Shown in pieces: positions 44,770 through 58,242 of a stretch of 64,000 nucleotides of DNA. Below the pieces are notes generated by a model that was not told where the DNA came from, made no database searches, and worked only from the letters and a program-made list of their open reading frames with translations. Within the stretch, counting starts at the first letter, position 1. Every line of letters starts with the position of its first letter. Made by a program: the position numbers and the translations under genes. Source of the stretch: Rhodothermus marinus DSM 4252 (lineage in GTDB: Bacteria > Bacteroidota > Rhodothermia > Rhodothermales > Rhodothermaceae); contig NC_013501.1 of assembly GCF_000024845.1 (NCBI RefSeq), positions 1,430,001 through 1,494,000 on the forward strand. The letters run 5' to 3'.

Positions 44770-45402
44770 GTGCGGGCAATTCTGGCGAGCTGCTTGAGCG
44801 TCATCCCGTTGCAGATCCTGACGCTTCCTGAAATTGTCCGGTGCTTTGTTCTGATCGGTAAAGCTTTTTTGGTGGCGCCTGCTGTCGAGCTAAAAGAGTA
44901 ATTGTCTGTGTGAATAATGTATAAACAAGAAAGTCGAAAGATTAGAATTGCTCAATGAAACTAAGGTTTGATAGAAAGTTTTTCTTAAAAACAAAAATGA
45001 AAAGGGCTTCCAATCCGTTTAGATTTAATGAAAGCGCTACCGACACTGTTGTTTTTGCAGGATTTGCTGCTTGACGGCGAGGATCTTAAATGCGTTATTG
45101 CAATCAAAAAGCAACGTTACGCTGCAAATTGACGGGTACGCGCATGCATCACCTTGCTTCTCGTCAGACAGGCCGGTTGTCACTTCCCGGATGCAACGGG
45201 AAGCAGGGTGTCGTGCGTCGGGTGTGCGCCAGGATGGTCCGTGCGGTACGACCTTGCGGTGCGGTCCTTATTACGGCCCCTACGGGCCGCGTAACGACGA
45301 TTACCGCCTGATTCTCCAACCTGGCGACCCCGGCTGCCTCTCTTTTACAACTTTTTTAAAAGATTGCAGCGCAGACCGGGGCGCCATAAACCCCGGGTTG
45401 CG
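44770..45402. other. long non-coding region before gltB, partly AT-rich and structured
   Basis: About 630 bp without a credible gene. Bases 44875-45060 are clearly AT-richer than the rest of the window. An inverted repeat AGCGTCA/TGACGCT lies at 44797-44825. A hairpin CTTCCCG/CGGGAAG is at about 45182-45202, and a GGCCC/GGGCC stem lies near 45275-45290. A copy of a GTTATTGCA...AAAAAGC motif is at 45094. A small open frame at 45071-45487 overlaps the gltB start and lacks coding character. It may contain the gltB promoter with a long regulatory leader. Confidence 0.45.
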
Positions 45403-49938
<4,536 letters not shown>

Positions 49939-49963
49939 AAACCCACAAGTTGTACGCAAGCGT

Positions 49964-51442
49964 ATGGGATCCCTGCGAGGTTTCATAGAAATCCCCCGCG
50001 AGAATCCCGAGAAGCGACCGGTCGAGGAGCGCGTTCGGGATTTCCGAGAGGTGTACCGGCTGCTGCCGGACGAGCGCATCCAGCAGCAGGCCGCCCGCTG
50101 CATGGACTGCGGCATTCCGTTCTGCCACTCCGGTTGCCCGCTGGGCAACGTGATTCCGGAGTTCAACGACCTGGTGTACCGCAACCGCTGGCGGGATGCC
50201 TACGAGCGGCTGCGCGCTACGAACAATTTCCCGGAGTTTACCGGACGCGTCTGTCCGGCCCCCTGCGAGTCGGCCTGCGTGCTGGGCCTGATCGAACCGC
50301 CGGTGACGATCGAACAGATCGAGTGGGCCATCATCGAACGGGCTTTCCGTGAAGGATGGGTCAAACCTGAGCCACCGGCGCGCCGGACCGGCAAAAAGGT
50401 GGCCGTCATCGGATCGGGGCCTGCCGGACTGGCCTGCGCCGACCAGCTCAACCGCGCCGGCCACTGGGTGACGGTTTTCGAGCGAGATGACCGCATCGGA
50501 GGGCTGCTGCGCTACGGCGTGCCCGACTTCAAGATGGAAAAGTGGGTGATCGACCGGCGCGTGGCCATCCTGGAAGCCGAGGGCATCACGTTCCGCACCG
50601 GGGTACACGTGGGCCGCGACTATCCCGTCGATCAGCTCCGGCGCGACTTCGATGCGATCGTGCTCTGCACGGGCGCCACGCAACCGCGCGACGTGAAGGT
50701 GCCCGGACGCGAACTGGCCGGCATTCATTTCGCCTGGGAATACCTCTGGCAGGCTACCAAGCGGGTGGCCCGCGACGACCTGGAAGCGGCCGGCATCCCG
50801 ATCATCGACGCCGCCGGCAAAGACGTGATCGTCATCGGCGGGGGCGACACGGCCAGCGACTGTATTGGCGTGGCCAATCGGCAGGGCGCCCGCTCCATCA
50901 CGAACTTTCACATCTGGCCGGCGCCGCCAAAAGAGCGCACGCCCGAAATGCCCTGGCCCTATCATCCGCACCTGCTGCAGGTCACCACGTCGCACGAAGA
51001 AGGGTGTGAGCGGGTCTGGAGCGTGCAGACGATCGCCTTCGAAGGGCGCAACGGGCACGTCGAGCGGGTGATCACGGTGGACGTCGAACCCGGTCCGCCG
51101 GGACCGGACGGCCGCCGCATGCGCCGCGAGGTGCCCGGCTCCCGCCGCGAATGGCCGGCCGATCTGGTGCTGATCGCCATCGGCTACGAGGGACCGGAGC
51201 GGAGCCCGTTGCTGGAGGCGCTGGGCGTCGAACTGGACGAACGTGGACGCGTGAAGGCGGACGAACACTTCCAGACGAACGTCCCCGGCGTGTTCGTGGC
51301 AGGCGACGCGCATCGGGGCGCTTCGCTGGTGGTCTGGGCCATCTCGGAAGGGCGTGAGGCGGCCCGCGGTGTCGATCTGTACCTGATGGACTACACGACG
51401 CTGCCCACGAAGGGCGAAGGCGACCTGCCCTTGCTCCGATAA
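49964..51442 (+). CDS. gltD: glutamate synthase small subunit (NADPH/FAD)
   Basis: 492 aa. Passes electrons from NADPH through FAD and two 4Fe-4S clusters to GltB. N-terminal cluster cysteines are in CMDCGIPFCHSGCPLGN and GRVCPAPCESACVLG. FAD site VAVIGSGPAGLACADQLNRA, NAD(P) site VIVIGGGDTASDCIGVANRQ, C-terminal GVFVAGDAHRGASLVVWAI. The start MGSLRGFIEIPRE is typical for the family. It completes the gltBD operon, and the stop lies 27 bp before thrB. Confidence 0.98.
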   Translation: MGSLRGFIEIPRENPEKRPVEERVRDFREVYRLLPDERIQQQAARCMDCGIPFCHSGCPLGNVIPEFNDLVYRNRWRDAYERLRATNNFPEFTGRVCPAPCESACVLGLIEPPVTIEQIEWAIIERAFREGWVKPEPPARRTGKKVAVIGSGPAGLACADQLNRAGHWVTVFERDDRIGGLLRYGVPDFKMEKWVIDRRVAILEAEGITFRTGVHVGRDYPVDQLRRDFDAIVLCTGATQPRDVKVPGRELAGIHFAWEYLWQATKRVARDDLEAAGIPIIDAAGKDVIVIGGGDTASDCIGVANRQGARSITNFHIWPAPPKERTPEMPWPYHPHLLQVTTSHEEGCERVWSVQTIAFEGRNGHVERVITVDVEPGPPGPDGRRMRREVPGSRREWPADLVLIAIGYEGPERSPLLEALGVELDERGRVKADEHFQTNVPGVFVAGDAHRGASLVVWAISEGREAARGVDLYLMDYTTLPTKGEGDLPLLR

Positions 51443-51454
51443 GTCGGCCACTCG

Positions 51455-51462
51455 TATCTTGC
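51455..51462 (+). promoter_or_regulatory. candidate -7 element of thrB (TATCTTGC)
   Basis: Resembles TAnnTTTG and ends 7 bp before the thrB ATG. If used, transcription would begin at or next to the start codon. No ribosome site is present between. Confidence 0.3.
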
Positions 51463-51469
51463 CGCCGCT

Positions 51470-52447
51470 ATGGAAGCTGTACCATCGTCAATTTCTGTGG
51501 TATCCGACCGACAGGGCGAGCGCGTGGTGGTGTGGGGCCCCGGCTCGCTGTCGAATCTTGGTCCCGGCTTCGATGCGCTGGGGCTGTGCATCCAGGGGCT
51601 CGGGGATCGGGTGGAAGCCTGGCGCACGGAAACGCCCGGCGTGACGCTGGTGGAGGCCAACGGCCTGCCCGGCTCCAGCATTCCCTGTGATTCCACCACG
51701 AACACGGCCGCCGTGGCGGCCGCCGCCGTATTGCGCCAGGTGGGTGCCCGCCACGGAGTGGCGCTACGCCTGCATAAAGGGCTGCCCTCCGGCTCGGGAC
51801 TGGGCAGTTCGGCCGCCAGTGCCGTGGCCGGTGCCTGGGCGGCCAACCTGTTGCTGGACGAGCCCCTGCCGCGCGAGGCGCTCGTGGAAGCCGTGCTCGA
51901 AGGGGAGGCCGTCGCTTCGGGCAGCCGACACGGCGACAACGTGCTACCGGCGCTTTTCGGCGGACTCGTGCTCGTGTCGGCCAGCGATCCGACCTGCTAC
52001 CGCCGCATTCCGCTGCCCGGGCCCCTGTCGATCGCGTTGATTCTGCCCCGGGTCGAAATTCTGACGCGTACGGCCCGCGAAATTCTGCCCCGGCAGGTGA
52101 CGCTTCAGGACGCCGTGCACAATGCCTCGGCGCTGGCGTTTCTGATCGACGCGTTTCGGGCTGGCGACTGGGAGACGGTGGGGCGCTGGATGATGGCCGA
52201 TCGGATCGTGGAGCCCGTGCGGGCCCGGCTGGTGCCCTGCTACGAGCCGGTACGCCGGGCCGCGCTTTCCGCCGGAGCCTTCGGCTGCGCGCTGACCGGC
52301 TCGGGTCCGGCCATGTTCGCACTGGCCCGCGACGAAATGCACGCCCGTCAGGTGCTCTCGGCCATGCGGGAAGCCTGCCTGCAAAGCGGGGTGGACGTGG
52401 AAGGATACGTTACGGCTGTCGATTTTGAAGGCGCACGTCAGCTCTGA
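51470..52447 (+). CDS. thrB: homoserine kinase
   Basis: 325 aa GHMP-family kinase that phosphorylates homoserine for threonine synthesis. Marks: start of the fold VWGPGSLSNLGPGFDALGLC, GHMP ATP loop LHKGLPSGSGLGSSAASAVA, and the C-terminal GAFGCALTGSGPAMFAL. Length and order are normal for the family. It follows gltD by 27 bp with no visible ribosome site; the next gene starts 4 bp after its stop, so thrB and thrC form a unit. Confidence 0.96.
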   Translation: MEAVPSSISVVSDRQGERVVVWGPGSLSNLGPGFDALGLCIQGLGDRVEAWRTETPGVTLVEANGLPGSSIPCDSTTNTAAVAAAAVLRQVGARHGVALRLHKGLPSGSGLGSSAASAVAGAWAANLLLDEPLPREALVEAVLEGEAVASGSRHGDNVLPALFGGLVLVSASDPTCYRRIPLPGPLSIALILPRVEILTRTAREILPRQVTLQDAVHNASALAFLIDAFRAGDWETVGRWMMADRIVEPVRARLVPCYEPVRRAALSAGAFGCALTGSGPAMFALARDEMHARQVLSAMREACLQSGVDVEGYVTAVDFEGARQL

Positions 52448-52451
52448 GATC

Positions 52452-53762
52452 ATGACTGCTCCGGCACCCATCCGTTTTGTCAGCACGCGCGGGAAGGCGC
52501 CTGCCCTGACGTTCGACGAAGCCCTGTTGCAGGGGCTGGCGTCTGACGGTGGCCTCTACATCCCGGAGCGTGTTCCGCAACTGCCATCCACCGTCTGGCG
52601 CGCGGCCCGCTCGTTTCCCGAGATGGCCGCCGAGGTGCTGGCGCGCTGGCTGCAGGGCGTTTTTCCGGAGGAAACGGTGTCCCGGGTAACGGCCGAGGCG
52701 CTTTCGTTCCCGGTACCGCTCGTGCCGCTGGGCGACGGCCTTTACGTGCTGGAGCTTTTCCACGGGCCGACGCTTTCGTTCAAGGACTTTGGCGCCCGTA
52801 CCATGGCCCGCTTTGCCCGTGAGGTGCTGCGCCGGCGAGACGAGCGCCTGCTGGTGCTGGTGGCTACGTCGGGCGATACGGGCAGTGCCGTGGCCGATGG
52901 CTTCGCCGGACTGGAGCGCGTGCAGGTAGGCCTGCTCTATCCCTACGGCCAGGTCAGTCCCGTGCAGGAGCGGCAGCTCATCGTGCAGCGGCCGGGCGTG
53001 CAGGCCTTTGCCGTGCACGGCACGTTCGACGACTGCCAGCGGCTGGTCAAATCGGCCTTCGCCGATCCGGACTTTTCCCGCGTGCGGCTCTCTTCGGCCA
53101 ACTCGATCAACGTGGGACGCCTCCTGCCACAGATGCTCTACTACATCTGGGCCGTGGCCGAGGGCGGGTTCGACGAAGTGGTCTTCTGCGTGCCCAGCGG
53201 CAACCTGGGCAACCTGACCGGCGGGGTGCTGGCCGCACTGAGCGGGTTGCCCGTGCGGCGTTTCATTGCCGCCCACAACGCGAACGACTTCTTCCCGCGC
53301 TTTCTGGCGGGCGAGGGACCGGCCTTCGGGCCATCGCGACGCACGCTGTCGAATGCCATGGACGTGGGTGCGCCGAGCAACTTCGAACGGTTGCAGGCGC
53401 TGCTGGGTGCGTCCATGCCCGAGCGCATCTGGGGCACGAGCGTATCGGACAAAGAAACGCTGCAGACCATCCGGCAGGTGTACGAGACGACCGGCTACCT
53501 GGCCGATCCGCACACGGCCGTGGGGCTGGAGGCGGCCCGCCGCTACCGGGAGGCCACAGGTGATCGGGCACCACTCGTGGTGCTGGCTACGGCCCACCCG
53601 GCCAAGTTTCCCGAAGTGATCCGCCAGGCGCTGGATTTCGAACCGGAGGCGCCCGAGGCGCTGGCGCGGCTCTGGAAGCAGGAAGTTTCTGTGGTGCATG
53701 TCGAAGCCGATCTGGAGGCCTTGAAAGCGCACCTGTTGCCTCATGTGGCTGCCGGGACGTAA
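52452..53762 (+). CDS. thrC: threonine synthase
   Basis: 436 aa PLP enzyme converting O-phosphohomoserine to threonine. The PLP lysine is K111 in GPTLSFKDFGARTMARF. Also seen: the N-terminal SDGGLYIPERVPQLP, the phosphate-binding ATSGDTGSAVADGF, SSANSINVGRLLPQ, PSGNLGNLTGGVLA and NAMDVGAPSNFERLQAL. It is the E. coli/yeast-like (class I/II) form. ATG at 52452 chosen; the longer frame from 52425 overlaps thrB. The last 20 bases overlap the start of the next plus-strand gene. Confidence 0.97.
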   Translation: MTAPAPIRFVSTRGKAPALTFDEALLQGLASDGGLYIPERVPQLPSTVWRAARSFPEMAAEVLARWLQGVFPEETVSRVTAEALSFPVPLVPLGDGLYVLELFHGPTLSFKDFGARTMARFAREVLRRRDERLLVLVATSGDTGSAVADGFAGLERVQVGLLYPYGQVSPVQERQLIVQRPGVQAFAVHGTFDDCQRLVKSAFADPDFSRVRLSSANSINVGRLLPQMLYYIWAVAEGGFDEVVFCVPSGNLGNLTGGVLAALSGLPVRRFIAAHNANDFFPRFLAGEGPAFGPSRRTLSNAMDVGAPSNFERLQALLGASMPERIWGTSVSDKETLQTIRQVYETTGYLADPHTAVGLEAARRYREATGDRAPLVVLATAHPAKFPEVIRQALDFEPEAPEALARLWKQEVSVVHVEADLEALKAHLLPHVAAGT

Positions 53763-54471
53763 TCCGGCCGAGGTGGCTCCGGAGGAACTGACCGCGCTCG
53801 TACCACCGGTGCGCACCTTTGAGGGCTTTGCGCCCGAAGCGTTCGAGGCCCTGGCTCGTCTGAAGTCCCGTCCGCACATCGAGCAGTACCGACAGGAAAA
53901 GCCCGCGTTGCGCCGGTACGTGCAGGAGCCTTTTCGGAGGCTGCGGGACGATCTGGTGGTGAACTGGGTGCTCCCTAATTCCCTGGCGCTGGAGACGGAG
54001 CGCAACGTGTTCAGTCGGTTTCTAAAGAATGACTTCGGGGCCGGTGGCTGCTATGCGCATTACTGGATGGCGTTTTACCGGCAGGGGCGGCGACGTCTGG
54101 CCGATGTGCAGCTTATCGTGAGCCTGCATGCCGATGGTTTGCGAGTGGGCGTGTATGCCGGGGAGCCGGCGCGGACGGTCTGGCGTGCGGTGCGAGCGCG
54201 TCTGCCGGAGGCCGGGGTATCGGTGCTGGGGCCGATTATTCCGTTATTGCAAGTCAAAATCTACCCGAGGAAGGGAGAAGCGCGTCTGATAGGTGGCGTG
54301 GAGGATCTGCAGCGCCTGTCGGTCCTGCTGCGTGGTGCGGAGGGTATCTGGGCGGGACGGACGTTGTCTCGAGAGGCCGTGCTGGAACAGAGAAGCGAGG
54401 TGGTGGACTGGATCCTGGAAACCTGGCAGCTGGCCTGGCCCCTGTATCGTTTCTGCTGTGCGGTCAGTTGA
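53743..54471 (+). CDS. protein with a DUF2461-like / McrB-associated N-terminal-type domain, unknown function
   Basis: 242 aa as read from an ATG inside the end of thrC (20-bp overlap); a GTG at 53809 is an alternative start. I read a domain pattern like that found alone in DUF2461 proteins or in front of McrB-type AAA ATPases: FEGFAPEAFEALARLKSRPH, EQYRQEKPALRRYVQEP, then FSRFLKNDFGAGGCYAHYWM and VQLIVSLHADGLRVGVYAGE. No AAA module follows here, so it would be an orphan or a fragment of a larger system. This assignment is from memory of the family pattern and is uncertain. Its end overlaps the convergent gene by 8 bp. Confidence 0.6.
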   Translation: MWLPGRNPAEVAPEELTALVPPVRTFEGFAPEAFEALARLKSRPHIEQYRQEKPALRRYVQEPFRRLRDDLVVNWVLPNSLALETERNVFSRFLKNDFGAGGCYAHYWMAFYRQGRRRLADVQLIVSLHADGLRVGVYAGEPARTVWRAVRARLPEAGVSVLGPIIPLLQVKIYPRKGEARLIGGVEDLQRLSVLLRGAEGIWAGRTLSREAVLEQRSEVVDWILETWQLAWPLYRFCCAVS

Positions 54472-55288
54472 GCGCGAAGGCCAGCACGTCGCCCGCGCCG
54501 TCGTAGGGCAGCAGGTAGAGCGTGTCGCGATGCAAGGCCAGCCCTTCGCGCGTCAGCGGCCATCCCTGGCGGGTCCGTCCTACGGGAAGACGTTGCACCA
54601 GCCTGCGGCTTTCGAGATCGATCCAGTCGAGGACGCCCTGAAAAAGCCGGTGGTAACCGCCGCACAGCAGCAGCCGCTCGACGAACTGACAGTCCTGGTA
54701 GGCCACGCCGGTGGGACTGGGAAACTGCGCAAGGAGTCGACCGGAGGGGTCCCAGATGTAAAAGTGACGCGAGTCCCAGTCGGTCCCGACGAGGCGTCCT
54801 TCCGGATCGGCGGCCAGCAGGCTGATGTGTCGGGGCGCTGAGAAGCTGTGCACGACGGAAAAGTCGTCGGGGGACAGCGCGAGGATGCGGGAGGGACCGC
54901 CGGGATGGTAGGGAGCACTGGGGACCCAGAGCAGGCGTCCGTCGAAGGCGAGACCGCCGGGGTGGATGCGTTCGCCTTCGGTCAGCTCTCGGCGGAGAGT
55001 GGGGCGTCCGCTGGCGCGCGCGACGCGAAAGATCCAGCCGCGTCGTTCTCGACGATCGACGGCGGTAATGAAAAAGGCGGTGTCGGTCACGACCAGACCC
55101 TGGACGTGGTAGGCGTCGAAGCGAAGGGGAAAGCGAACGGTGGGATCGGGCAGACGATGGCGTACGATCGAGGCGGGGAGCTCCGAAGAAGGCGGCGCGG
55201 AGCCCGGGGGTGCTGGCAGGGAAAGCGTGCTGAGGAGCAGCAGGATCGGAGTAAGCTGTAGCGGTCGGAGCATGGCGGCTTTTTTCAT
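54464..55288 (-). CDS. secreted beta-propeller-like protein, unknown function
   Basis: 274 aa (a start five codons in, at 55273, is possible). A signal peptide (LQLTPILLLLSTLSLPAPPG) leads to a globular domain with repeated blade-like strands: DAYHVQGLVVTDTAFFITAVD, HPGGLAFDGRLLWVPSAPYH, RHISLLAADPEGRLVGTDWD and REGLALHRDTLYLLPYDGAG. This resembles six-bladed propellers such as DUF6454-type or NHL-like proteins. No enzymatic motif seen. It is a single gene between convergent and divergent neighbours. Location periplasmic or secreted; role unknown. Confidence 0.72.
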   Translation of the reverse strand: MKKAAMLRPLQLTPILLLLSTLSLPAPPGSAPPSSELPASIVRHRLPDPTVRFPLRFDAYHVQGLVVTDTAFFITAVDRRERRGWIFRVARASGRPTLRRELTEGERIHPGGLAFDGRLLWVPSAPYHPGGPSRILALSPDDFSVVHSFSAPRHISLLAADPEGRLVGTDWDSRHFYIWDPSGRLLAQFPSPTGVAYQDCQFVERLLLCGGYHRLFQGVLDWIDLESRRLVQRLPVGRTRQGWPLTREGLALHRDTLYLLPYDGAGDVLAFALN

Positions 55289-55444
55289 TCTGGCCGCCGT
55301 ATGCTACAGACGAGCTGTTAGTGCAGAATAAAGGGGCCGTTATTGCATCATAAAAAGCGATGGGGTATCATAGGAAGGGCCTTCGGGTTTACCTGCTTTG
55401 TCGATAAAGATCGGACGATCCGACGCGTTGATCGAGATAATCGC

Positions 55445-56233
55445 ATGGAACTGGTACAGACGCACATTGAACAGCCGATCGCGACGCTGACGCTCAACCG
55501 GCCGGACAAACGCAACGCGCTGAGCGGGGTGCTGGTCACGGAGCTTTCTCAGGCATTGGCCGCTGTTGCTGAGCGCGATGAGGTGCGGGTGGTGGTACTG
55601 ACCGGGGCGGGGAAGGTATTTTCGGCGGGGGCCGATCTGGCGGAGCTTTCGCGGCTTCAGGAGGCGACGGCCGAGGAGAATCTGGCCGACTCGGAGCGCC
55701 TGGCCGCGCTGTTTCGTCAGATTGCTTATTATCCGAAGCCGCTTATTGCAAAGGTGAACGGCCATGCCATTGCCGGCGGGTGCGGGCTGGCCGTGGCCTG
55801 CGACTTTGCCATCGCGGCCGCCGGCAGTAAGCTGGGCTTTACGGAGGTGCGCATCGGGTTCGTGCCGGCCATTGTGGCCACGTTTGTGCTGCGCCGGGTG
55901 GGCGAGACCGTCGCCCGCGATCTGTTGCTGCGCGGCCGGCTCATCGAAGCGGAGGAAGCCGTGCGGCTGGGGCTGATTCATCAGGCGGTGCCGGCTGATG
56001 TGCTGGATGCCACGGTGCAGGCACTGGCCCATGAGCTGGCCACCGAGACGAGTCCCTCGGCCGTTGCGCTGACGCGTCGTCTGCTGGCCGATCTGCCCGG
56101 CCTGAGTCTGGACGCGGCGCTGGCCTATGCCACGCGGGTCAATGCGCTGGCGCGGGGCACGGCCGACTGCAAGGCCGGCATCCGGGCCTTTCTGGAAAAG
56201 CAGGATCCCCCCTGGCGCAAATCGTCAGGCTGA
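55445..56233 (+). CDS. enoyl-CoA hydratase / isomerase family protein
   Basis: 262 aa crotonase-fold enzyme. Start chosen at ATG 55445 (MELVQTHIEQPIATLTLNRP); the longer frame adds a non-homologous upstream part. CoA/oxyanion loops: TGAGKVFSAGADLAELSR and GHAIAGGCGLAVACDFAIA; the acid/base glutamate is in GFTEVRIGFVPA. The pattern is closest to methylglutaconyl-CoA-type hydratases of amino-acid or fatty-acid breakdown, but the exact substrate cannot be decided. The next gene starts 3 bp after its stop. Confidence 0.93.
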   Translation: MELVQTHIEQPIATLTLNRPDKRNALSGVLVTELSQALAAVAERDEVRVVVLTGAGKVFSAGADLAELSRLQEATAEENLADSERLAALFRQIAYYPKPLIAKVNGHAIAGGCGLAVACDFAIAAAGSKLGFTEVRIGFVPAIVATFVLRRVGETVARDLLLRGRLIEAEEAVRLGLIHQAVPADVLDATVQALAHELATETSPSAVALTRRLLADLPGLSLDAALAYATRVNALARGTADCKAGIRAFLEKQDPPWRKSSG

Positions 56234-56236
56234 ACC

Positions 56237-57049
56237 ATGGCGCTGATCCGTCCCTTTTACGAAAAGCCCTGGCCCGAAGCGCTGCGTCCGGCTGCCCGGG
56301 CGCTCTGGCACTGGCATCTGGCGCTCCGGCGTCCGAACGTGCCGGCCACGGAGCCGGAGGCGGTGACGGCCTTTCTGGAAGCGGAGGCCGTGCGGCTTCA
56401 GCAAGACGAGCCGATCCGGGTGGTGCCCGAGGAGGTGTGGCAGGCGGCCCGGGAAGCTGTTTTGCAGCATGAACTGCCCGTAGAGCTGCTGGCCGTGCAG
56501 GTGCGGGCGGCCCGGGTCTGGGTGGCGCCGGTGCGTTTTCCGGATGCGGCCGCCCTGGAGGCGTTTCTGCAGGATTTTGCCGGGGCGCACGGGCGACTGC
56601 TGGCTCGACTGGCCGGCGTGGGCACGCGCTTCAACGACCCACAGGTCAATGCGCTGGCGGCCGGCTTCTTTCTGACGGATCGGCTGACCCGGCTGCCGCG
56701 CGATCTGGCGGCCGACCGGCTGTTTATCCCACTGGAAGATCTGGAGCGGGCCGGGGTGTCGGTGGAACTGTTGCAGCGGGGCGCCGGCCATCCGGCCGTG
56801 CGACGGTTGCTCTGGAAGCAGGTAGTGCGGGCGCAGGAGGCGCTGGCGCGGGGGCGCACCCTGATGCACGAGCTACCGCGACGCTACGCCCGGGCGCTCC
56901 GGCGCGAGTGGCTGCTGGCGCTCGAAGTGCTACGCACGATCGAGCGCCGCGATTACGACCTCTGGCGTGGTCCCATTCGCCTTTCCCGCTGGCAGCGCCT
57001 TCAGGTGGCCTACCAGGCTCGCTTCTCCCGCGTGGCCTTCCGGACGTAG
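56237..57049 (+). CDS. diverged squalene/phytoene-synthase-like protein
   Basis: 270 aa. Looks like a trans-isoprenyl diphosphate head-to-head synthase by its later half: a second aspartate motif in LTRLPRDLAADRLFIPLEDL (DxxxD), AGVSVELL, and the C-terminal YARALRREWLLALEVLRTIERRDYD before LWRGPIRLSRWQRLQ. The first aspartate-rich motif expected near residues 50-60 is not recognisable; its region reads AVTAFLEAEAVRLQQDEP. So it may have lost catalysis or changed chemistry. Coupled to enoyl-CoA hydratase (3-bp gap), which is unusual; hopanoid or carotenoid genes are absent nearby. Confidence 0.72.
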   Translation: MALIRPFYEKPWPEALRPAARALWHWHLALRRPNVPATEPEAVTAFLEAEAVRLQQDEPIRVVPEEVWQAAREAVLQHELPVELLAVQVRAARVWVAPVRFPDAAALEAFLQDFAGAHGRLLARLAGVGTRFNDPQVNALAAGFFLTDRLTRLPRDLAADRLFIPLEDLERAGVSVELLQRGAGHPAVRRLLWKQVVRAQEALARGRTLMHELPRRYARALRREWLLALEVLRTIERRDYDLWRGPIRLSRWQRLQVAYQARFSRVAFRT

Positions 57050-57083
57050 ATAGCTTTGAACAGTTTTTCATACGATAACCGTT

Positions 57084-57091
57084 TATATTGG
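57084..57091 (+). promoter_or_regulatory. candidate -7 element of purM (TATATTGG)
   Basis: Approximate TAnnTTTG match in a short AT-rich patch, 45 bp upstream of the purM start. Confidence 0.3.
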
Positions 57092-57136
57092 ATTGCAGTG
57101 GGCGTTGGACAGAAAAACTTTCGGAGACCCTGACCC

Positions 57137-58138
57137 ATGACGACCTACCGGGATGCCGGCGTGGACATCGACGCCGGCGACGAGCTGGTGCGGCGTATCA
57201 AGCCGATCGTACGCGAGACGTTCATCCCTGGCGTTTTGACCGACATCGGCGCCTTTGGCGCCTTTTTCGAGCCGGATTTTTCGGCCTACCGGCGGCCTGT
57301 GCTGGTTTCATCGGTGGACGGCGTGGGTACGAAACTGAAAGTCGCCTTCCTGATGAACCGGCACGACACGGTGGGACAGGATCTGGTCAACCACTGCGTG
57401 AACGACATTGCAGTCTGCGGCGCCCGGCCCCTGTTCTTTCTCGACTATCTGGCCACCGGGCGGCTGAAGCCGGACGTGGCCGAGCAGATCATCCGCGGGT
57501 TTGCCACAGCCTGCCGGGAGAACGGCTGTGCGCTGATCGGTGGCGAGACAGCCGAAATGCCCGACTTCTACGCGGTGGACGAATATGACCTGGCCGGGAT
57601 GATCGTGGGCATGGTGGACCGCGACGCCATCCTTGACGGAAGTCGCGTGCAGGCGGGCGACGTGCTGATCGGCCTGCCCTCGACCGGCCTCCATACGAAC
57701 GGGTATTCGCTGGCCCGCAAGGTGCTGCTGAGCCGTTTTTCGGTACACGACCGGCCGCCCGAGCTGGAGGGCGCATCGGTGGGCGAGGCGCTGCTGGCCG
57801 TGCATCGCTCCTACCTGAAGCCGATCCGGGCGCTGATCGAGGCCGACTGCGTGCACGCGCTGGTGCATGTGACCGGCGGCGGCATCCCCGGCAACACGGC
57901 GCGCGTGGTACCCGAAGGCCTGCGCTTCGAGGTGGATTACGACGCCTGGGAGCGGCCGGCCATTTTCCGACTCATCCAGGAGCTGGGCGAAGTGCCCGAA
58001 GACGACATGCGGCGCACGTTCAACCTGGGCATCGGCCTGATTGCCATCGTACCGGGCGATCGCAAGGCCGAGGCGATGCGCACGCTGGAAGCGCTGGGCG
58101 AGCGCCCGATCGAAATCGGACGGATCGTGCCCGCCTGA
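57137..58138 (+). CDS. purM: phosphoribosylformylglycinamidine cyclo-ligase (AIR synthetase)
   Basis: 333 aa. Fifth step of purine synthesis, closing the imidazole ring with ATP. Marks of the PurM/ThiL fold: [81 protein letters not shown] and [14 protein letters not shown]. Full family length. Single gene with 87 bp before and 104 bp after; no other purine gene nearby. Confidence 0.98.
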   Translation: MTTYRDAGVDIDAGDELVRRIKPIVRETFIPGVLTDIGAFGAFFEPDFSAYRRPVLVSSVDGVGTKLKVAFLMNRHDTVGQDLVNHCVNDIAVCGARPLFFLDYLATGRLKPDVAEQIIRGFATACRENGCALIGGETAEMPDFYAVDEYDLAGMIVGMVDRDAILDGSRVQAGDVLIGLPSTGLHTNGYSLARKVLLSRFSVHDRPPELEGASVGEALLAVHRSYLKPIRALIEADCVHALVHVTGGGIPGNTARVVPEGLRFEVDYDAWERPAIFRLIQELGEVPEDDMRRTFNLGIGLIAIVPGDRKAEAMRTLEALGERPIEIGRIVPA

Positions 58139-58242
58139 CAGCCTGGCGTCCTTTTTGTTGGGAAAAACCGCTTGCATGGAAACTTCCAATCCCGGAAATT
58201 CCGTTTACACAATAACTGTATTCCGTTGCGGAAAAGGCAGCC

